A DNA stretch of 50,565 bases from the NCBI GenBank assembly GCA_014859305.1, contig JACUUM010000008.1:1-50565 (forward strand), given 5' to 3'. How positions within the stretch are numbered: the first letter of the stretch is position 1; each line of letters begins with the position of its first letter. The position numbers were made by a program, and so were the translations under genes. Positions 1-10,401 of the stretch are shown piece by piece. The notes under the pieces were generated by a model that was given only the letters and a program-made list of their open reading frames with translations, was not told the DNA's origin and made no database searches. This stretch comes from Coriobacteriia bacterium (GTDB lineage Bacteria; Actinomycetota; Coriobacteriia; Anaerosomatales; Kmv31).

Positions 1-55
1 CGCCGGGCGCGGCGGAGCCGATCAGCTCCCGGCGCATCCGCAGGTAGCCGTCCAC
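1..55 (-). CDS. 5' end of an unidentified gene, possibly glnD (partial)
   Basis: A GTG at 53-55 (minus strand) opens a frame of 18 codons that runs off the window edge and begins V-D-G-Y-L-R-M-R-R-E-L. It lies 13 bases after the PII gene stop, with a GAGG about ten bases upstream. The gene next to amt and glnB in actinobacteria is often glnD, the PII-modifying nucleotidyltransferase, so that is the best guess. The visible piece is far too short to show any domain. The identity rests on gene order only. Confidence 0.3.
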   Translation of the reverse strand, partial: MDGYLRMRRELIGSAAPG

Positions 56-68
56 GCCGTCGCGGCCT

Positions 69-449
<381 letters not shown>

Positions 450-1823
450 TCAGCCCTCGGTCTGCACGGCGGCGGAGGCCGCAGAAGCCGGAGAGGCCGC
501 CACGGCCGCCGTGATCGTCCCCGTCCCGAACGTCCCGCTCGGGACGAAGTCGGGGTAAGCGCGGTTACCGTGCTCGCCGATATCGAGGCCCTCGAGTTCC
601 TCCGCCTCGCTCACGCGCAGGCCGACGACCGCCCTTATCGCGAGCCAGGCCACGAGCGAGACGGTGAACACGGCCGCGCCGACCGAGGCGACGCCCGCGA
701 GCTGGGCGAGCAGCAGCGTCGTCCCCCCTCCGAAGAACAGCCCGTCCCCTGTCGTTCCGGGCATGTGGACGTCTTGTGCGAACAGGCCCACCGCGAGCGT
801 GCCGAAGATGCCGCCCAGGCCGTGCACCGCCAGCGCGCCCACCGGGTCGTCGACCCGCAGCTTGTCGAAGGCCAGCACTCCCAGCACGACGATACCGCCG
901 GCGATACCGCCGATCGCCATCGAGCTCCCGACGCTCACGAACGCGGCTCCCGCAGTGATCCCCACGAGACCGGCCAGCGCGCCGTTGATCGTCATGCCGA
1001 TGTCCGGCTTGCCGATGAGCACCCACGCGACGGCCGTCGCCGCGAGCGCGCCCGCCGCGGCCGCCACGTTCGTGGTGACCACGATCCGCGAGATCGCCAT
1101 CGGGTCCGCCGCCATCGTGCTCCCGGGGTTGAATCCGAACCAGCCCAGCCAGAGCACCAACGCGCCCGTCATCGCCGAGGTCATGTTGTGACCCGGGATC
1201 GGATGCACCTTGCCGTCCTTGCCGTACTTGCCCAGACGCGGTCCGAGCACGAGCACGCCGGCGAGGGCGGCCCAGGCGCCGACGGAGTGCACGACCGTCG
1301 ATCCCGCGAAGTCCCAGAAGCCCAGCTCGGCGAGCCAGCCGCCGCCCCAGATCCAGTGACCGACCACCGGATACACGAGCGCCACGAGTACGAAGGAGAA
1401 GACCATGAAGCTGATGTACTTGATCCGCTCCGCCACGGCGCCCGAGACGATGGTGGCCGCGGTCCCCGCGAAGACGAGCTGGAAGAAGAACTTCGCCATG
1501 AGCGGCACGCCCGCCCAGCTGATGGACGAGTAGACGCCGCTGTACGCGTCGCCGACGGCGGGGCTGTTGTCCGCCCCTCCGACGAACCAGAGTCCCTCGA
1601 GGCCCAGGAACGCGTTACCGTCACCGAACATCAGCCCCCAGCCGAGGACCAGGAACGCCAGCGTCGCCACCGCGAACACGATGAAGTTCTTCGAGATGAT
1701 GTTCACCGTGTTCTTGGCCCTGCAGAAGCCCGACTCCACCAGCCCGAACCCGAGGTTCATGAAGAACACGAGCATTCCGGCGACCAGCACCCATAGGGTG
1801 TCCGCCACGACCTGTGCATCCAC
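450..1823 (-). CDS. amt: Ammonium transporter Amt
   Basis: A 457-residue Amt/Mep/Rh channel of the inner membrane that conducts ammonium or ammonia. The sequence is a run of hydrophobic segments. The twin pore histidines are His179 (in VVHSVGAWAAL) and His334 (in AVHGLGGIFGT), and the family stretch GFGLVESGFCRAKN is near residues 25-38. The start is a GTG at 1821-1823 behind a strong AAAGGAGG. It is the first gene of an operon with PII. The C-terminal ~30 residues are rich in Ala and Gly, as often seen. No sigma-54-type element was found upstream, although sigma-54 is encoded elsewhere in this window, so nitrogen control through that factor is not supported here. Confidence 0.96.
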   Translation of the reverse strand: MDAQVVADTLWVLVAGMLVFFMNLGFGLVESGFCRAKNTVNIISKNFIVFAVATLAFLVLGWGLMFGDGNAFLGLEGLWFVGGADNSPAVGDAYSGVYSSISWAGVPLMAKFFFQLVFAGTAATIVSGAVAERIKYISFMVFSFVLVALVYPVVGHWIWGGGWLAELGFWDFAGSTVVHSVGAWAALAGVLVLGPRLGKYGKDGKVHPIPGHNMTSAMTGALVLWLGWFGFNPGSTMAADPMAISRIVVTTNVAAAAGALAATAVAWVLIGKPDIGMTINGALAGLVGITAGAAFVSVGSSMAIGGIAGGIVVLGVLAFDKLRVDDPVGALAVHGLGGIFGTLAVGLFAQDVHMPGTTGDGLFFGGGTTLLLAQLAGVASVGAAVFTVSLVAWLAIRAVVGLRVSEAEELEGLDIGEHGNRAYPDFVPSGTFGTGTITAAVAASPASAASAAVQTEG

Positions 1824-2051
1824 AGGATCCTCCTTTGCCGCTGACGTCGCGTCGGGCGGTGGGAACGGTCACGCGTCCACCGGCCCGCCCGCCTACACGC
1901 CGAGGATGTCCGGCGATTGTTTCCGGGGTGTGGCGATGGAGTGAAAAGGTCTTTGCGGCGCTCGCCGCATGCTCCCCGGCAGCGCCCTTGCTGTGACCTC
2001 CCTGCGCCGACCCGGCGGTCCTCGCGGACAACGGCGAGGCTCTCGTCGTCG

Positions 2052-2057
2052 TATAAT
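2052..2057 (+). promoter_or_regulatory. Likely -10 box of uvrA in the amt/uvrA divergent gap
   Basis: A perfect TATAAT stands 64 bases before the uvrA start. It is notable in DNA this GC-rich. No convincing -35 is seen at 16-18 bases upstream (CGGACA at 2025-2030 is too far). The rest of the gap 1824-2120 between the divergent amt and uvrA genes holds the amt ribosome binding site and no other element I can name. No LexA-type palindrome was recognised. Confidence 0.5.
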
Positions 2058-2120
2058 CAAGGGTCGGCGCCGGACCTCCTCGGCGCGCGTGTGCGCCGCC
2101 TGCGAACCGGAAGGACCTTC

Positions 2121-4985
2121 GTGCCCCTGGACCGTCTGTCAATACGCGGGGCCCGCGAGCACAACCTCAAGGGCTTCGACCTCGACATCCCTCGCGACCG
2201 CCTCGTCGTGATCACCGGGCTGTCGGGCTCGGGCAAGTCGTCGCTTGCGTTCGACACCGTCTACGCCGAGGGTCAGCGGCGCTACGTGGAGTCGCTCTCG
2301 GCGTACGCCCGGCAGTTCCTCGGGCAGATGAGCAAGCCCGACGTGGACCACATCGACGGCCTCTCGCCGGCGGTCTCGATCGACCAGAAGACGACGTCGC
2401 GGAACCCGCGCTCCACGGTGGGCACGGTGACCGAGATCTACGACTACCTGCGCCTGCTGTTCGCGCGCGTGGGCGTCCCCCACTGCCCGATCTGCATGAC
2501 GAGGATCGAGCGGCAGACGCCCGAGCAGATCGTCGACCGCATCTCCGAGCTCCCTGCGGGCACCAGGTTCCAGGTGCTGGCGCCGGTCGTCCGGGGACGC
2601 AAGGGCGAGTTCGGCAAGCTGCTGGACGACCTGCGCCGGGAGGGCTTCACGCGGGTGCGCGTGGACGGCGCCGTGCGCGAGCTCTCCGAGGACGTCAAGC
2701 TCGGCAAGAAGTACCGCCACGACATCGACGTGGTCGTGGACCGGCTCGTGATGAAGGACGGCATACGGACGCGTCTGGCGGACAGCGTGGAGATGGCCCT
2801 GCGGCTCGCCGACGGCAACGTGTGCGTGGCGGTGGTGGACGGCGACGAGGAGACTTACTCGCAGGCGCTCGCCTGCCCCGTGCACGGCGTTTCCATGGAC
2901 GAGCTCGCTCCTCGGGACTTCTCGTTCAACAGCCCGTACGGCGCCTGCCCGGACTGCGCGGGGCTGGGCAGCCGGCTCGAGGTGGACCCCGACCTCGTCG
3001 TGCCGGACCCGACGCTCACGCTGGACGAGGGCGCGATCAAGCCGTTCGCCAGCGGACTGAACTACTACCCGCAGCTGGTCGCCGCCGCCGCTAGGCACCT
3101 CGGCGCCGACGTCGACACGTCCTGGGAGAAGCTCCCTGCCGACGTGCGCCGCGCTCTGCTGCAGGGCCTGGGCGACGAGCGCATCCGCGTCGACTACGTG
3201 ACCCGCGACGGGCGCGAGACGCACTGGTACTCCAAGTACGAGGGCGCGATGAACTCCGTGTTGCGCCGCTTCGGCGAGACCGACTCCGAGGGGGTCAAGG
3301 ACAAGCTCCGGGAGTACATGGCACTCATCCCCTGCCGGACGTGCCACGGAGCGAGGCTCAAGCCCGAGATCCTCGCCGTGACGTTCGGCGGCAAGAACAT
3401 CCACGAGGTCACAGCGATGTCGGCTGCGGCCTCCCTGCATTTCTTCAGCCATGTCGAGCTCACCGAGCGGCAGCATCACATCGCCGACCGCGTCATCAAG
3501 GAGATCGTGGAGAGGTTGCGGTTCCTCGTCGACGTCGGACTGGACTACCTGACCCTGGAGCGCGCGACGGGCACCCTGTCGGGAGGCGAGGCGCAGCGCA
3601 TCCGGCTCGCCACCCAGATAGGCAGCGGGCTGATGGGCGTGCTCTACATCCTCGACGAGCCCTCGATCGGGCTGCACCAGCGCGACAACGCCCGGCTGAT
3701 AGCAACGCTGGAGCGGCTGCGCGACGTGGGCAACACCGTGATCGTGGTCGAGCACGACGAGGAGACGATACGCGCGGCGGACTTCGTGGTGGACATGGGG
3801 CCGGGCGCCGGAGAGCACGGCGGCGGGATCGTGTGCGTGGGACGGCCCGAGGAGGTCCTGGAGTGCGAGGAGTCGCTCACCGGCGCCTACCTGTCCGGGC
3901 GGCGCTCCATCGCCGTGCCCGAGCGGCGGCGGGGGGATGGCGGGCGCGGCGCCGTCCGGCTCCTCGGCGCGGCGGAGCACAACCTGAAGGGGATAGACGT
4001 CGAGTTCCCGCTGGGGAAGCTCACCGTGGTGACGGGCGTCTCGGGGTCGGGGAAGAGCTCGCTCGTGACGGACACTCTCGCCCCGGCACTCTCCAACGTC
4101 GTCTACCGCGGGCGCAAGCGCGCCGGCAAGCACCGGGCGCTGGAGGGCGCGGCCGCCATCGACAAGGTCGTGGACATCGACCAGTCGCCCATCGGGCGCA
4201 CGCCGCGCAGCAACCCGGCCACCTACACCGGCGTGTGGGACGACATCCGGGCGTTGTACGCCTCGACGCCGGAGGCCAAGGCGCGCGGCTACGCGCAGGG
4301 GCGGTTCTCCTTCAACGTCAAGGGCGGGCGTTGCGAGGCGTGCAAGGGTGACGGTCAGATCAAGATCGAGATGCACTTCCTGCCCGACGTGTACGTGCCC
4401 TGCGAGGTCTGCAAGGGCGCGCGGTACAATCGTGAGACGCTGCAGGTGACCTACAAGGGCAAGGACGTGAGCGACATCCTCGACATGACCGTGGAGGAGG
4501 CGCTGCACTTCTTCGAGAACATCCCGCCCGTCGCCCGCAAGCTCCAGACGCTGTTCGACGTCGGTCTGGGCTACATCCGCCTGGGTCAGCCCGCCACGAC
4601 GCTCTCCGGCGGCGAGGCCCAGCGCGTCAAGCTCGCCAGCGAGCTGCAGCGGCGCAGCACCGGCCGCACCTTCTACATCCTCGACGAGCCGACGACCGGG
4701 CTTCACTTCGACGACGTGCGCCAGCTGCTGCTCGTGCTGCAGCGCCTCGTGGAAGGAGGCAACACGGTGCTGGTGATCGAGCACAACCTGGACGTGGTGA
4801 AGTCGGCGGACTGGATCGTGGACCTCGGCCCCGAGGGCGGAGACCGCGGCGGGGAGGTCGTCGTGTCGGGCACGCCGGAGCAGGTGGCCGCGTGCGCGGG
4901 CTCGCACACGGGGCGCTTCCTGCGCCCGGTGCTGGAAGGCCGCGGCGCCACCGTCGCGCCGGAGCTGTCCGCGGGGAGGGCGTAG
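2121..4985 (+). CDS. uvrA: Excinuclease ABC subunit A
   Basis: A 954-residue UvrA, the damage-recognising ATPase of nucleotide excision repair, which loads UvrB at lesions. The first Walker A GLSGSGKS is at residues 33-40. Two ABC signatures ([13 protein letters not shown] and [13 protein letters not shown]) and two DEP Walker B regions follow. CxxC zinc modules are seen in both halves (CPICM, CPDC, CEACKG, CEVCKG). The frame is open further upstream, but homology starts at the GTG at 2121 ([17 protein letters not shown]), which has GGAAGGA just ahead, so I start there. uvrC lies two genes downstream in the same direction. Confidence 0.96.
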   Translation: MPLDRLSIRGAREHNLKGFDLDIPRDRLVVITGLSGSGKSSLAFDTVYAEGQRRYVESLSAYARQFLGQMSKPDVDHIDGLSPAVSIDQKTTSRNPRSTVGTVTEIYDYLRLLFARVGVPHCPICMTRIERQTPEQIVDRISELPAGTRFQVLAPVVRGRKGEFGKLLDDLRREGFTRVRVDGAVRELSEDVKLGKKYRHDIDVVVDRLVMKDGIRTRLADSVEMALRLADGNVCVAVVDGDEETYSQALACPVHGVSMDELAPRDFSFNSPYGACPDCAGLGSRLEVDPDLVVPDPTLTLDEGAIKPFASGLNYYPQLVAAAARHLGADVDTSWEKLPADVRRALLQGLGDERIRVDYVTRDGRETHWYSKYEGAMNSVLRRFGETDSEGVKDKLREYMALIPCRTCHGARLKPEILAVTFGGKNIHEVTAMSAAASLHFFSHVELTERQHHIADRVIKEIVERLRFLVDVGLDYLTLERATGTLSGGEAQRIRLATQIGSGLMGVLYILDEPSIGLHQRDNARLIATLERLRDVGNTVIVVEHDEETIRAADFVVDMGPGAGEHGGGIVCVGRPEEVLECEESLTGAYLSGRRSIAVPERRRGDGGRGAVRLLGAAEHNLKGIDVEFPLGKLTVVTGVSGSGKSSLVTDTLAPALSNVVYRGRKRAGKHRALEGAAAIDKVVDIDQSPIGRTPRSNPATYTGVWDDIRALYASTPEAKARGYAQGRFSFNVKGGRCEACKGDGQIKIEMHFLPDVYVPCEVCKGARYNRETLQVTYKGKDVSDILDMTVEEALHFFENIPPVARKLQTLFDVGLGYIRLGQPATTLSGGEAQRVKLASELQRRSTGRTFYILDEPTTGLHFDDVRQLLLVLQRLVEGGNTVLVIEHNLDVVKSADWIVDLGPEGGDRGGEVVVSGTPEQVAACAGSHTGRFLRPVLEGRGATVAPELSAGRA

Positions 4986-4988
4986 GCG

Positions 4989-5495
4989 GTGCGCGGCGCT
5001 GCCGGCATCCTTCGCGCCCACCCGCGAGCGCTCGCGGCAGCCGCGGCCGCGGCGGCTGCTGTCGCCGCTCTCGCCGCGCTCGCGGTGGTGTCGCTCTATG
5101 CCCGAGGAGGCGGTCCGCTGCCCGCGCCGCTGCGGTTCCTCTCCCCGGCCGACGCGCCGGCGCATGACTCTCCGTCGGTGACCGCATTGCGCACGCTGCG
5201 GCTCGCGGGGTACGACCACGCGGTCGTCGGAGAGGAGGACGGCACGGTGGTCGTGCGCCTGTCGGTGCCTTCGGTGGCGTCGCCGGCCGACGTGGAGCTC
5301 TCGTGGCAGACGGCCCTGGCGGTCGGGGCAGCCGCCTACCCCGAGGCGGAACGCTGCGCGGCGCAGGTCTTCAGCGGCGGCCAGGCGCTCGTCGAGGTGC
5401 GGGCGGACGGCGGCGAGGTGCGCGAGGCGCCCGACGCGGCGGCGCTGCGTGCACGAGCGGAGATCGCGTACCTGCCCGAGAGCGGGGGCGAGTGA
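4989..5495 (+). CDS. Membrane-anchored protein of unknown function
   Basis: A 168-residue protein starting at a GTG three bases after the uvrA stop. Residues about 12-37 form one very Ala-rich hydrophobic segment, after which a hydrophilic domain begins, so it is probably a signal anchor with the rest outside the cytoplasm. I do not recognise the domain. Its stop overlaps the start of the next gene (TGATG), which implies translational coupling. The next product is also exported, so the two may act together at the cell surface. Its place between uvrA and uvrC may be only positional. A start a few codons downstream is possible. Confidence 0.7.
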   Translation: MRGAAGILRAHPRALAAAAAAAAAVAALAALAVVSLYARGGGPLPAPLRFLSPADAPAHDSPSVTALRTLRLAGYDHAVVGEEDGTVVVRLSVPSVASPADVELSWQTALAVGAAAYPEAERCAAQVFSGGQALVEVRADGGEVREAPDAAALRARAEIAYLPESGGE

Positions 5496-7195
5496 TGGGC
5501 CGCCTCGGCCGCCTGGCGCTGCTGTCCGCGCTGTCCGCGGCGGCGGCGCTGCCCGCGTTCCCGGCGCCGCCGGCGCGTGCCGAGGCACGTGCGCAGGCAT
5601 ACGAGCACCTGTGGCAGGCGGAGACGGCCCTCGGCGGGGAGCGCGGGCGGACGGCCAAGCGCGTCGGACGTTCGACCGTGACGCTCGCCGCCGAGGGTGG
5701 CCGGTTCCGCGGCACGGTCCGCTACGAGGACGTGCTCGGTGCCGAGGACCCGTCGGGGTTCCACTCCCAGTCCGGTTCGATCACGCTCGTGCTCACCGGC
5801 GCGTTCGTGGAGTCCGGGCGCACCGCGGGCGGCACGTTCGAGGGCACGGTGTACGTCAACACGGTGCGGGTGGCGAGCCTGGACGAGGCGGTCGCGGAGG
5901 GGATCGAGGCGCGATCGGACGGCGTTCGGGTCGCCTACGCGGTCTCCGGCCACTGGGGCGCGGCCATAGAGGACGGACGCGCGACCGGCGAGCTGCTCTA
6001 CGAGCAGGCCGAGGTGGTACGTGCGAGCGCACCCGATGCGCCTGCGCACGGTCCCGGGTGGTTCAACCGCTTGGGCCCGGCGCTCGCCGGCGGGTCCTCG
6101 CCTCCGGGCGAGCCGCAGACCTTCACGGCGATACTCGGCGGCGACCCGCCGGCGGCGGATCCTGGACCCGGCGATGCGGGTGCCGGTGGCAACGGCGGCG
6201 CCGGCGGCGCTGCTGCCCCGAGACCGGTCGTGCCGGCCGGACCGGGCAGCCCGGACGGCGGCCCGGGCTTCTGGCGCTACGTCCTGCGCGGTCTGGCCGG
6301 ACGGCCGCGGGGGCGCGGCGTGCCCGCCTCACCGGAGGCGCTGAGGGCGGCGCGCGCGCTGCGCGACGCCCGGCCCTCGGGAGCGGTCCCGCTCCCCCCC
6401 GGCGCGGTCGCGATCGACCTCGACGTGAGCGGCGCCTACCTGGACGCGCTGAACCGCGCTTCCGGGCTGACCGCCGAGGAGGACCTCGCGGGGTTCGAGC
6501 CCATCGGCGAGACGTGGGCTTCCGCACGGCGGGACTCGCCGGGGAGGCCTGCAGCGCCCGCCGAGGCCGATCCGTCCGTCTTCCACGCGGCGCGCCTGCT
6601 CGAGGCGCTCGAGGGCCAGGGGGGCCGGGGCGCCGGCGACCTCGCCGAGAGCGCGAGCGCCATCGCCGAGGGCCGCGCCTTCGGCGCGGTGCCCGAGCTG
6701 CGGGCGTGGACGTTCGCCGCGGAGGCGGTGCGCGGCGTGCCGGGCGCGCGGAGCGTCCTCGCGGCGACCGCCGGCGCGGTGCGGCTCGTACGCCAGGCGC
6801 CGGTGCCGCGGGAGGGGCCGGACGCCGACGCCGTGCTCGCCGCGGCGGACAGCGCGCTCGCTCCGCGCGAGGCCCGGGAGGTCGCGGCGTTCGTGCGGGC
6901 GCCGTCCATGGACGCCTCGGCCTCCGCCGGCGAGGCGCTTCCGGTCGCGGTGCTCGCGCGCGCGCCGGGCGGTGCGCTGTCCTGGGAGAGCGAGGGCGCA
7001 AGGACCAGCGTGAGGCCGGCGCGGTTCCCCGCGTACAGGCGCGCCGACGGCCGCGTCTACTGGCTCGCGGGCGAGGACGGCCCCGCCGCCCTGACCGACG
7101 GCACGCTGCGCGGCTGGGCGTTCACCCTGCCTCGGGCATGGCTGGTGGACCCGGCGCGCGTCGGGCGTATCCTCGCCGAGTTCCCGGCGGGGTAG
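5495..7195 (+). CDS. Secreted protein of unknown function with low-complexity linker
   Basis: A 566-residue product. The N-terminus has a signal-peptide-like stretch (MGRLGRLALLSALSAAAALP, then PARAEA as a possible cleavage site). An N-terminal domain of about 200 residues is rich in beta-type patterns (TVTLAAEGGRFRGTVRYED). A Gly/Ala/Pro linker around residues 215-260 follows, then a helical Ala-rich C-terminal part. No known family was recognised. The start is the ATG overlapping the previous stop. The linker suggests two separately folding extracytoplasmic parts. It ends two bases before uvrC. Codon use is like that of its neighbours, so it does not look recently acquired. Confidence 0.72.
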   Translation: MGRLGRLALLSALSAAAALPAFPAPPARAEARAQAYEHLWQAETALGGERGRTAKRVGRSTVTLAAEGGRFRGTVRYEDVLGAEDPSGFHSQSGSITLVLTGAFVESGRTAGGTFEGTVYVNTVRVASLDEAVAEGIEARSDGVRVAYAVSGHWGAAIEDGRATGELLYEQAEVVRASAPDAPAHGPGWFNRLGPALAGGSSPPGEPQTFTAILGGDPPAADPGPGDAGAGGNGGAGGAAAPRPVVPAGPGSPDGGPGFWRYVLRGLAGRPRGRGVPASPEALRAARALRDARPSGAVPLPPGAVAIDLDVSGAYLDALNRASGLTAEEDLAGFEPIGETWASARRDSPGRPAAPAEADPSVFHAARLLEALEGQGGRGAGDLAESASAIAEGRAFGAVPELRAWTFAAEAVRGVPGARSVLAATAGAVRLVRQAPVPREGPDADAVLAAADSALAPREAREVAAFVRAPSMDASASAGEALPVAVLARAPGGALSWESEGARTSVRPARFPAYRRADGRVYWLAGEDGPAALTDGTLRGWAFTLPRAWLVDPARVGRILAEFPAG

Positions 7196-7197
7196 CC

Positions 7198-9087
7198 GTG
7201 GACGCTCCCACCCTGCGCGAGCAGCTCTCGAGGGTGCCCGACGCCCCCGGCGTGTACCTGTGGAAGGACGCCGGCGGAGAGGTGCTCTACGTCGGCAAGG
7301 CCAAGCAGCTCCGTTCGCGGATGCGCAGCTACCTGGCCGCCCGCCACCCCGACCGCCCGGCCATCGAGCAGATGATGGGGATGGTGACCGGCTTCGACTA
7401 CGTGGTGACGGAGAACGAGGTAGAGAGCCTCATCCTGGAGAGCAACCTCATCAAGCAGTTCGCGCCGCCGTACAACGTCGCCTACCGCGACGACAAGACG
7501 TATCCGTTCATCGCTGTCGGCACCGGTGACCCATACCCGGCGATCAAGTACACCCGCGAGAGGCACCGCCCCGGCACGCGCTACTTCGGCCCCTACACCG
7601 ACGCCCGTGCGGCTCGCGAGACCATCGACGTCGTGCGCCGCATCTACCCGGTGTGCAGCGCCGCGTGCGTCGAGTGGAAGCGGCTGGCCGCGCGAGGCGA
7701 GCCCGCGGGCAAGGCGTGCTTCGACTTCCATGTCGGCAGAGGACCGGGCGCCTGCACGGGGGAGGTCGACCGCGGCGAGTACCGCGCCCAGGTCGACAAG
7801 GTGGTCGCGTTCCTGTCCGGGCGACACGCGGGCGTGGCCGAGGAGCTCGAGCGCGAGATGCTCGACGCGGCGGAGGCGCTGGAATTCGAGCGCGCCGCGC
7901 GCTTCCGCAACTCCCTGGAGGCCGTGAAGAAGGTGCTCGAGCGGCAGAAGGTCGTCTCGGCCCGAAGGCTGGACGCCGACGTCTTCGGCATCTTCCGCGA
8001 GGAGACGATCGCGGGCGTCCACGCCTTCGTGGTGCGCGAGGGCCGTGTGCTCATCGGCAACGAGTTCGTGCTCGACAAGGGGCTCGACATCGGGGAGCCG
8101 GAGCTCGTGGAAGGCTTCCTGCTGCGCTACTACGGGACGACCCCGGAGATCCCCCGCGAGGTGGTCGTGCCCGCGCTGCCCGAGGATCCCGGTGCGATGG
8201 AGGAGTGGCTGTCCGAGCGGCGCGGCACGCGCGTCCGCCTGACGGTCCCGCGCCGCGGCGAGAAGAGGCGCCTGCTGGAGATGGCGGCGACCAACGCCCG
8301 GCACACGCTCGCGCGCTACGTGCACCGGACGCGCTACGACGAGGAGCGCTCGAACGCGGCGCTCCTCCAGCTGGAGAGCGCGCTTGCGCTGCCCGCCCCT
8401 CCCATGCGGATCGAGTGCGTGGACGTCTCGACCCTGCACGGCCGCCAATCGGTGGCCTCGCTCGTGGTGTTCGAGGCCGGCCGCCCGGTGCCCGGCGCGT
8501 ACCGCCGCTTCCGGATCCGCATGCCCTCCGAGGAGGCCGACGACGTGGCGATGATGGGCGAGGCGCTGCGGCGGAGGTTCGCGCGGCACGGCGCGGGAGA
8601 CCGGCGCTTCGCCCGCGGCCTACCCGACCTGCTGATCGTGGACGGCGGCAGGCCGCAGCTCGGCGCCGCTCGCGCGGCTCTCGCCGACGTCGGGGTCGCC
8701 GTCCCCGTCGCCGCGCTGGCCAAGCGCGAGGAGGAGCTGTTCGCGCCCGGGTTCGACGAGCCGGTCGTCCTGCCTCCGGGCTCCGCCTCGCTCTACCTCG
8801 TGAAGCGTATCCGCGACGAGGCGCACCGGTTCGCCGTCGCCTACCACCGGAAGCTCCGCGGCAAGGCGATGACCGCCAGCGCGCTGGACGACGTGCCCGG
8901 CGTCGGGCCGGCGCGGAAGAGGGCGCTGCTGCGGGCGTTCGGCTCCCTGAAGCGCCTGCGCGAGGCCTCCGCCGCCGAGATCGCCCAGCGCGCCCGCGTC
9001 CCGCTGGAGGTCGCCGAGGACGTCCGTCGCGCTATACTCTCCACCAGCGTGGAACGCACCGCCGACGAGCCCGAGGGGAGTCAGTGA
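7198..9087 (+). CDS. uvrC: Excinuclease ABC subunit C
   Basis: A 629-residue UvrC, the nuclease that makes the dual incision in nucleotide excision repair. The N-terminal GIY-YIG domain is seen as GVYLWKDAGGEVLYVGKAK near residues 17-35. A UvrB-interacting UVR segment (EALEFERAARFRNSLEAVKK) lies near residues 223-242. The RNase H-like second nuclease contains ECVDVSTLHG and LLIVDGGRPQLGAA. Tandem HhH motifs at the end include DDVPGVGPARKRALL. The GTG at 7198 gives the expected N-terminus. The unusual point is the separation from uvrA by two exported-protein genes. Confidence 0.95.
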   Translation: MDAPTLREQLSRVPDAPGVYLWKDAGGEVLYVGKAKQLRSRMRSYLAARHPDRPAIEQMMGMVTGFDYVVTENEVESLILESNLIKQFAPPYNVAYRDDKTYPFIAVGTGDPYPAIKYTRERHRPGTRYFGPYTDARAARETIDVVRRIYPVCSAACVEWKRLAARGEPAGKACFDFHVGRGPGACTGEVDRGEYRAQVDKVVAFLSGRHAGVAEELEREMLDAAEALEFERAARFRNSLEAVKKVLERQKVVSARRLDADVFGIFREETIAGVHAFVVREGRVLIGNEFVLDKGLDIGEPELVEGFLLRYYGTTPEIPREVVVPALPEDPGAMEEWLSERRGTRVRLTVPRRGEKRRLLEMAATNARHTLARYVHRTRYDEERSNAALLQLESALALPAPPMRIECVDVSTLHGRQSVASLVVFEAGRPVPGAYRRFRIRMPSEEADDVAMMGEALRRRFARHGAGDRRFARGLPDLLIVDGGRPQLGAARAALADVGVAVPVAALAKREEELFAPGFDEPVVLPPGSASLYLVKRIRDEAHRFAVAYHRKLRGKAMTASALDDVPGVGPARKRALLRAFGSLKRLREASAAEIAQRARVPLEVAEDVRRAILSTSVERTADEPEGSQ

Positions 9088-9088
9088 C

Positions 9089-9457
9089 ATGAGGTTCCTC
9101 GTCCGCTTGCTCGTCTCGGCGCTCGTCATCTTCGGCGTCGCGTACCTCTTCGAGGGCGCGCTGCTCGAGCTCGACCCCGCCGACGCGTTCGGCACCGCGC
9201 TCGTGGCGGCGATCGTGCTCGCGGTCGTCAACGCCACGCTCAAGCCGATCGCGCACCTCGTCTCGCTGCCGGTCACGCTGCTGACGCTGGGCCTGTTCGC
9301 GCTGGTGGTGAACGCGGCGATGCTGTACGTCGTGGCGTGGGCGGTTCCCGGCCTGGACCTCGTCGGCTTCTGGCAGACCGTCCTGGCCGCGCTCCTGATA
9401 TCCATCGCGACGTCGGTGCTCACCAAGCTGCTCGCCTCCGAGGGGGGCCGGCGATGA
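9089..9457 (+). CDS. Phage holin family 4 / YvlD-like membrane protein
   Basis: A 122-residue protein of four hydrophobic segments. It shows the family pattern NATLKPI after the second segment and LPVTLLTLGLFALVVNAAML in the third. YvlD-like proteins sit in the bacterial membrane, and their role is poorly known despite the 'holin' name. The ATG at 9089 is one base after the uvrC stop, and its own stop overlaps the rapZ start (ATGA). A TATACT at 9033-9038 inside the end of uvrC could be the -10 of an internal promoter for this gene and rapZ-yvcK-whiA, but no good -35 is visible. Confidence 0.85.
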   Translation: MRFLVRLLVSALVIFGVAYLFEGALLELDPADAFGTALVAAIVLAVVNATLKPIAHLVSLPVTLLTLGLFALVVNAAMLYVVAWAVPGLDLVGFWQTVLAALLISIATSVLTKLLASEGGRR

Positions 9458-10401
9458 GCCCGGGCCGCCCGGCCGGCCCGCCGCCGGACGGGGGACCGGC
9501 CGGCGTGGAGGAGGCCGTCGCTCGCTCGGGTCCTCAGTTCGTGGTCGTCACCGGGATGTCCGGCGCGGGACGGAGCCAGGCCATCCACACGTTCGAGGAC
9601 TTCGGGTACTTCTGCATCGACAACCTGCCGCCGGCGTTCATCCGTCAGATGGTGGAGCTCACGAGCCTCCCCGGCAGCAAGATCCGCCGCGTCGCCGTGG
9701 CCTGCGACGTGCGCGGCCGCGAGTTCTTCGATCAGCTCTCGGGCGAGCTGCAGGCGCTGGAGGAGGGCGGCGTCGAGTTCCACCTGCTCTACCTCGAAGC
9801 CGACGACGAGACGCTCGTGAGGCGCTTCAAGGAGACGCGCCGCCGCCACCCGCTGGAGGAGGCAGGCTCGATCGTGGACGCCATCGCGGCGGAACGCGAG
9901 GCACTGGCCGAGATCCGGGGCCGTTCCGGGGTGGTCATCGACACGAGCGAGATGCGGCCGTCCGACCTGCGCGAGGCGATCCGCGATGAGTTCTTCTCCG
10001 GCAACCTGCGCGCGACGCTGTCGGTCACCGTCTCGTCCTTCGGCTTCAAGTACGGACTGCCCATCGACGCGGACATCGTGATGGACGTGCGCTTCCTCCC
10101 GAACCCCTACTACGACCCCGATCTCAGACCGCTCACCGGCACCGAGGAGCCGGTACGCGAGTACGTGCTGTCGCGCGGCGAGACCAAGACGTTCCTGGAC
10201 CGCTGGTTCGCGCTGCTGGACGCGCTGATGCCCGGGTACCTGGCGGAGGGCAAGACGCACCTCTCGATCGCCATGGGCTGCACCGGAGGCATGCACCGCA
10301 GTGTCTGCCTCGCCGAGGAGACGGCGTCGCACCTCCGCCGCAAGGGCTTCAGGGTGAGCGTCAGCCATCGCGACATCGGCAAGGACAGGCTGGCGCGATG
10401 A
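9454..10401 (+). CDS. rapZ: RapZ/YvcJ nucleotide-binding protein
   Basis: A 315-residue P-loop protein of the RapZ family. In other bacteria members bind nucleotides and, in enterobacteria, an sRNA. The P-loop reads GMSGAGRSQ, with Arg where the Walker lysine usually is, as in many actinobacterial members. The family blocks FEDFGYFCIDNLPP, VSSFGFKYGLP and the C-terminal IAMGCTGGMHRSV are all present. About 28 extra residues rich in Pro and Gly precede the P-loop domain. The start overlaps the upstream stop as ATGA, and the end overlaps yvcK as ATGA, so rapZ-yvcK-whiA are translationally coupled, the order conserved in Gram-positive bacteria. Confidence 0.95.
   Translation: MSPGRPAGPPPDGGPAGVEEAVARSGPQFVVVTGMSGAGRSQAIHTFEDFGYFCIDNLPPAFIRQMVELTSLPGSKIRRVAVACDVRGREFFDQLSGELQALEEGGVEFHLLYLEADDETLVRRFKETRRRHPLEEAGSIVDAIAAEREALAEIRGRSGVVIDTSEMRPSDLREAIRDEFFSGNLRATLSVTVSSFGFKYGLPIDADIVMDVRFLPNPYYDPDLRPLTGTEEPVREYVLSRGETKTFLDRWFALLDALMPGYLAEGKTHLSIAMGCTGGMHRSVCLAEETASHLRRKGFRVSVSHRDIGKDRLAR

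Noticed and set aside
1824-2051. Sigma-54 promoter for the amt-glnB operon
   Set aside because: Nitrogen genes are often under sigma-54, but no GG-N10-GC element with TTGC was found on the minus strand here.
1917-2120. Upstream extension of uvrA
   Set aside because: The frame is open but the residues do not resemble UvrA, and the TATAAT at 2052 lies within it; the GTG at 2121 has a ribosome site and fits the family N-terminus.
2139-5600. A long minus-strand open frame opposite uvrA
   Set aside because: Same codon-bias shadow; uvrA on the plus strand has full family homology.
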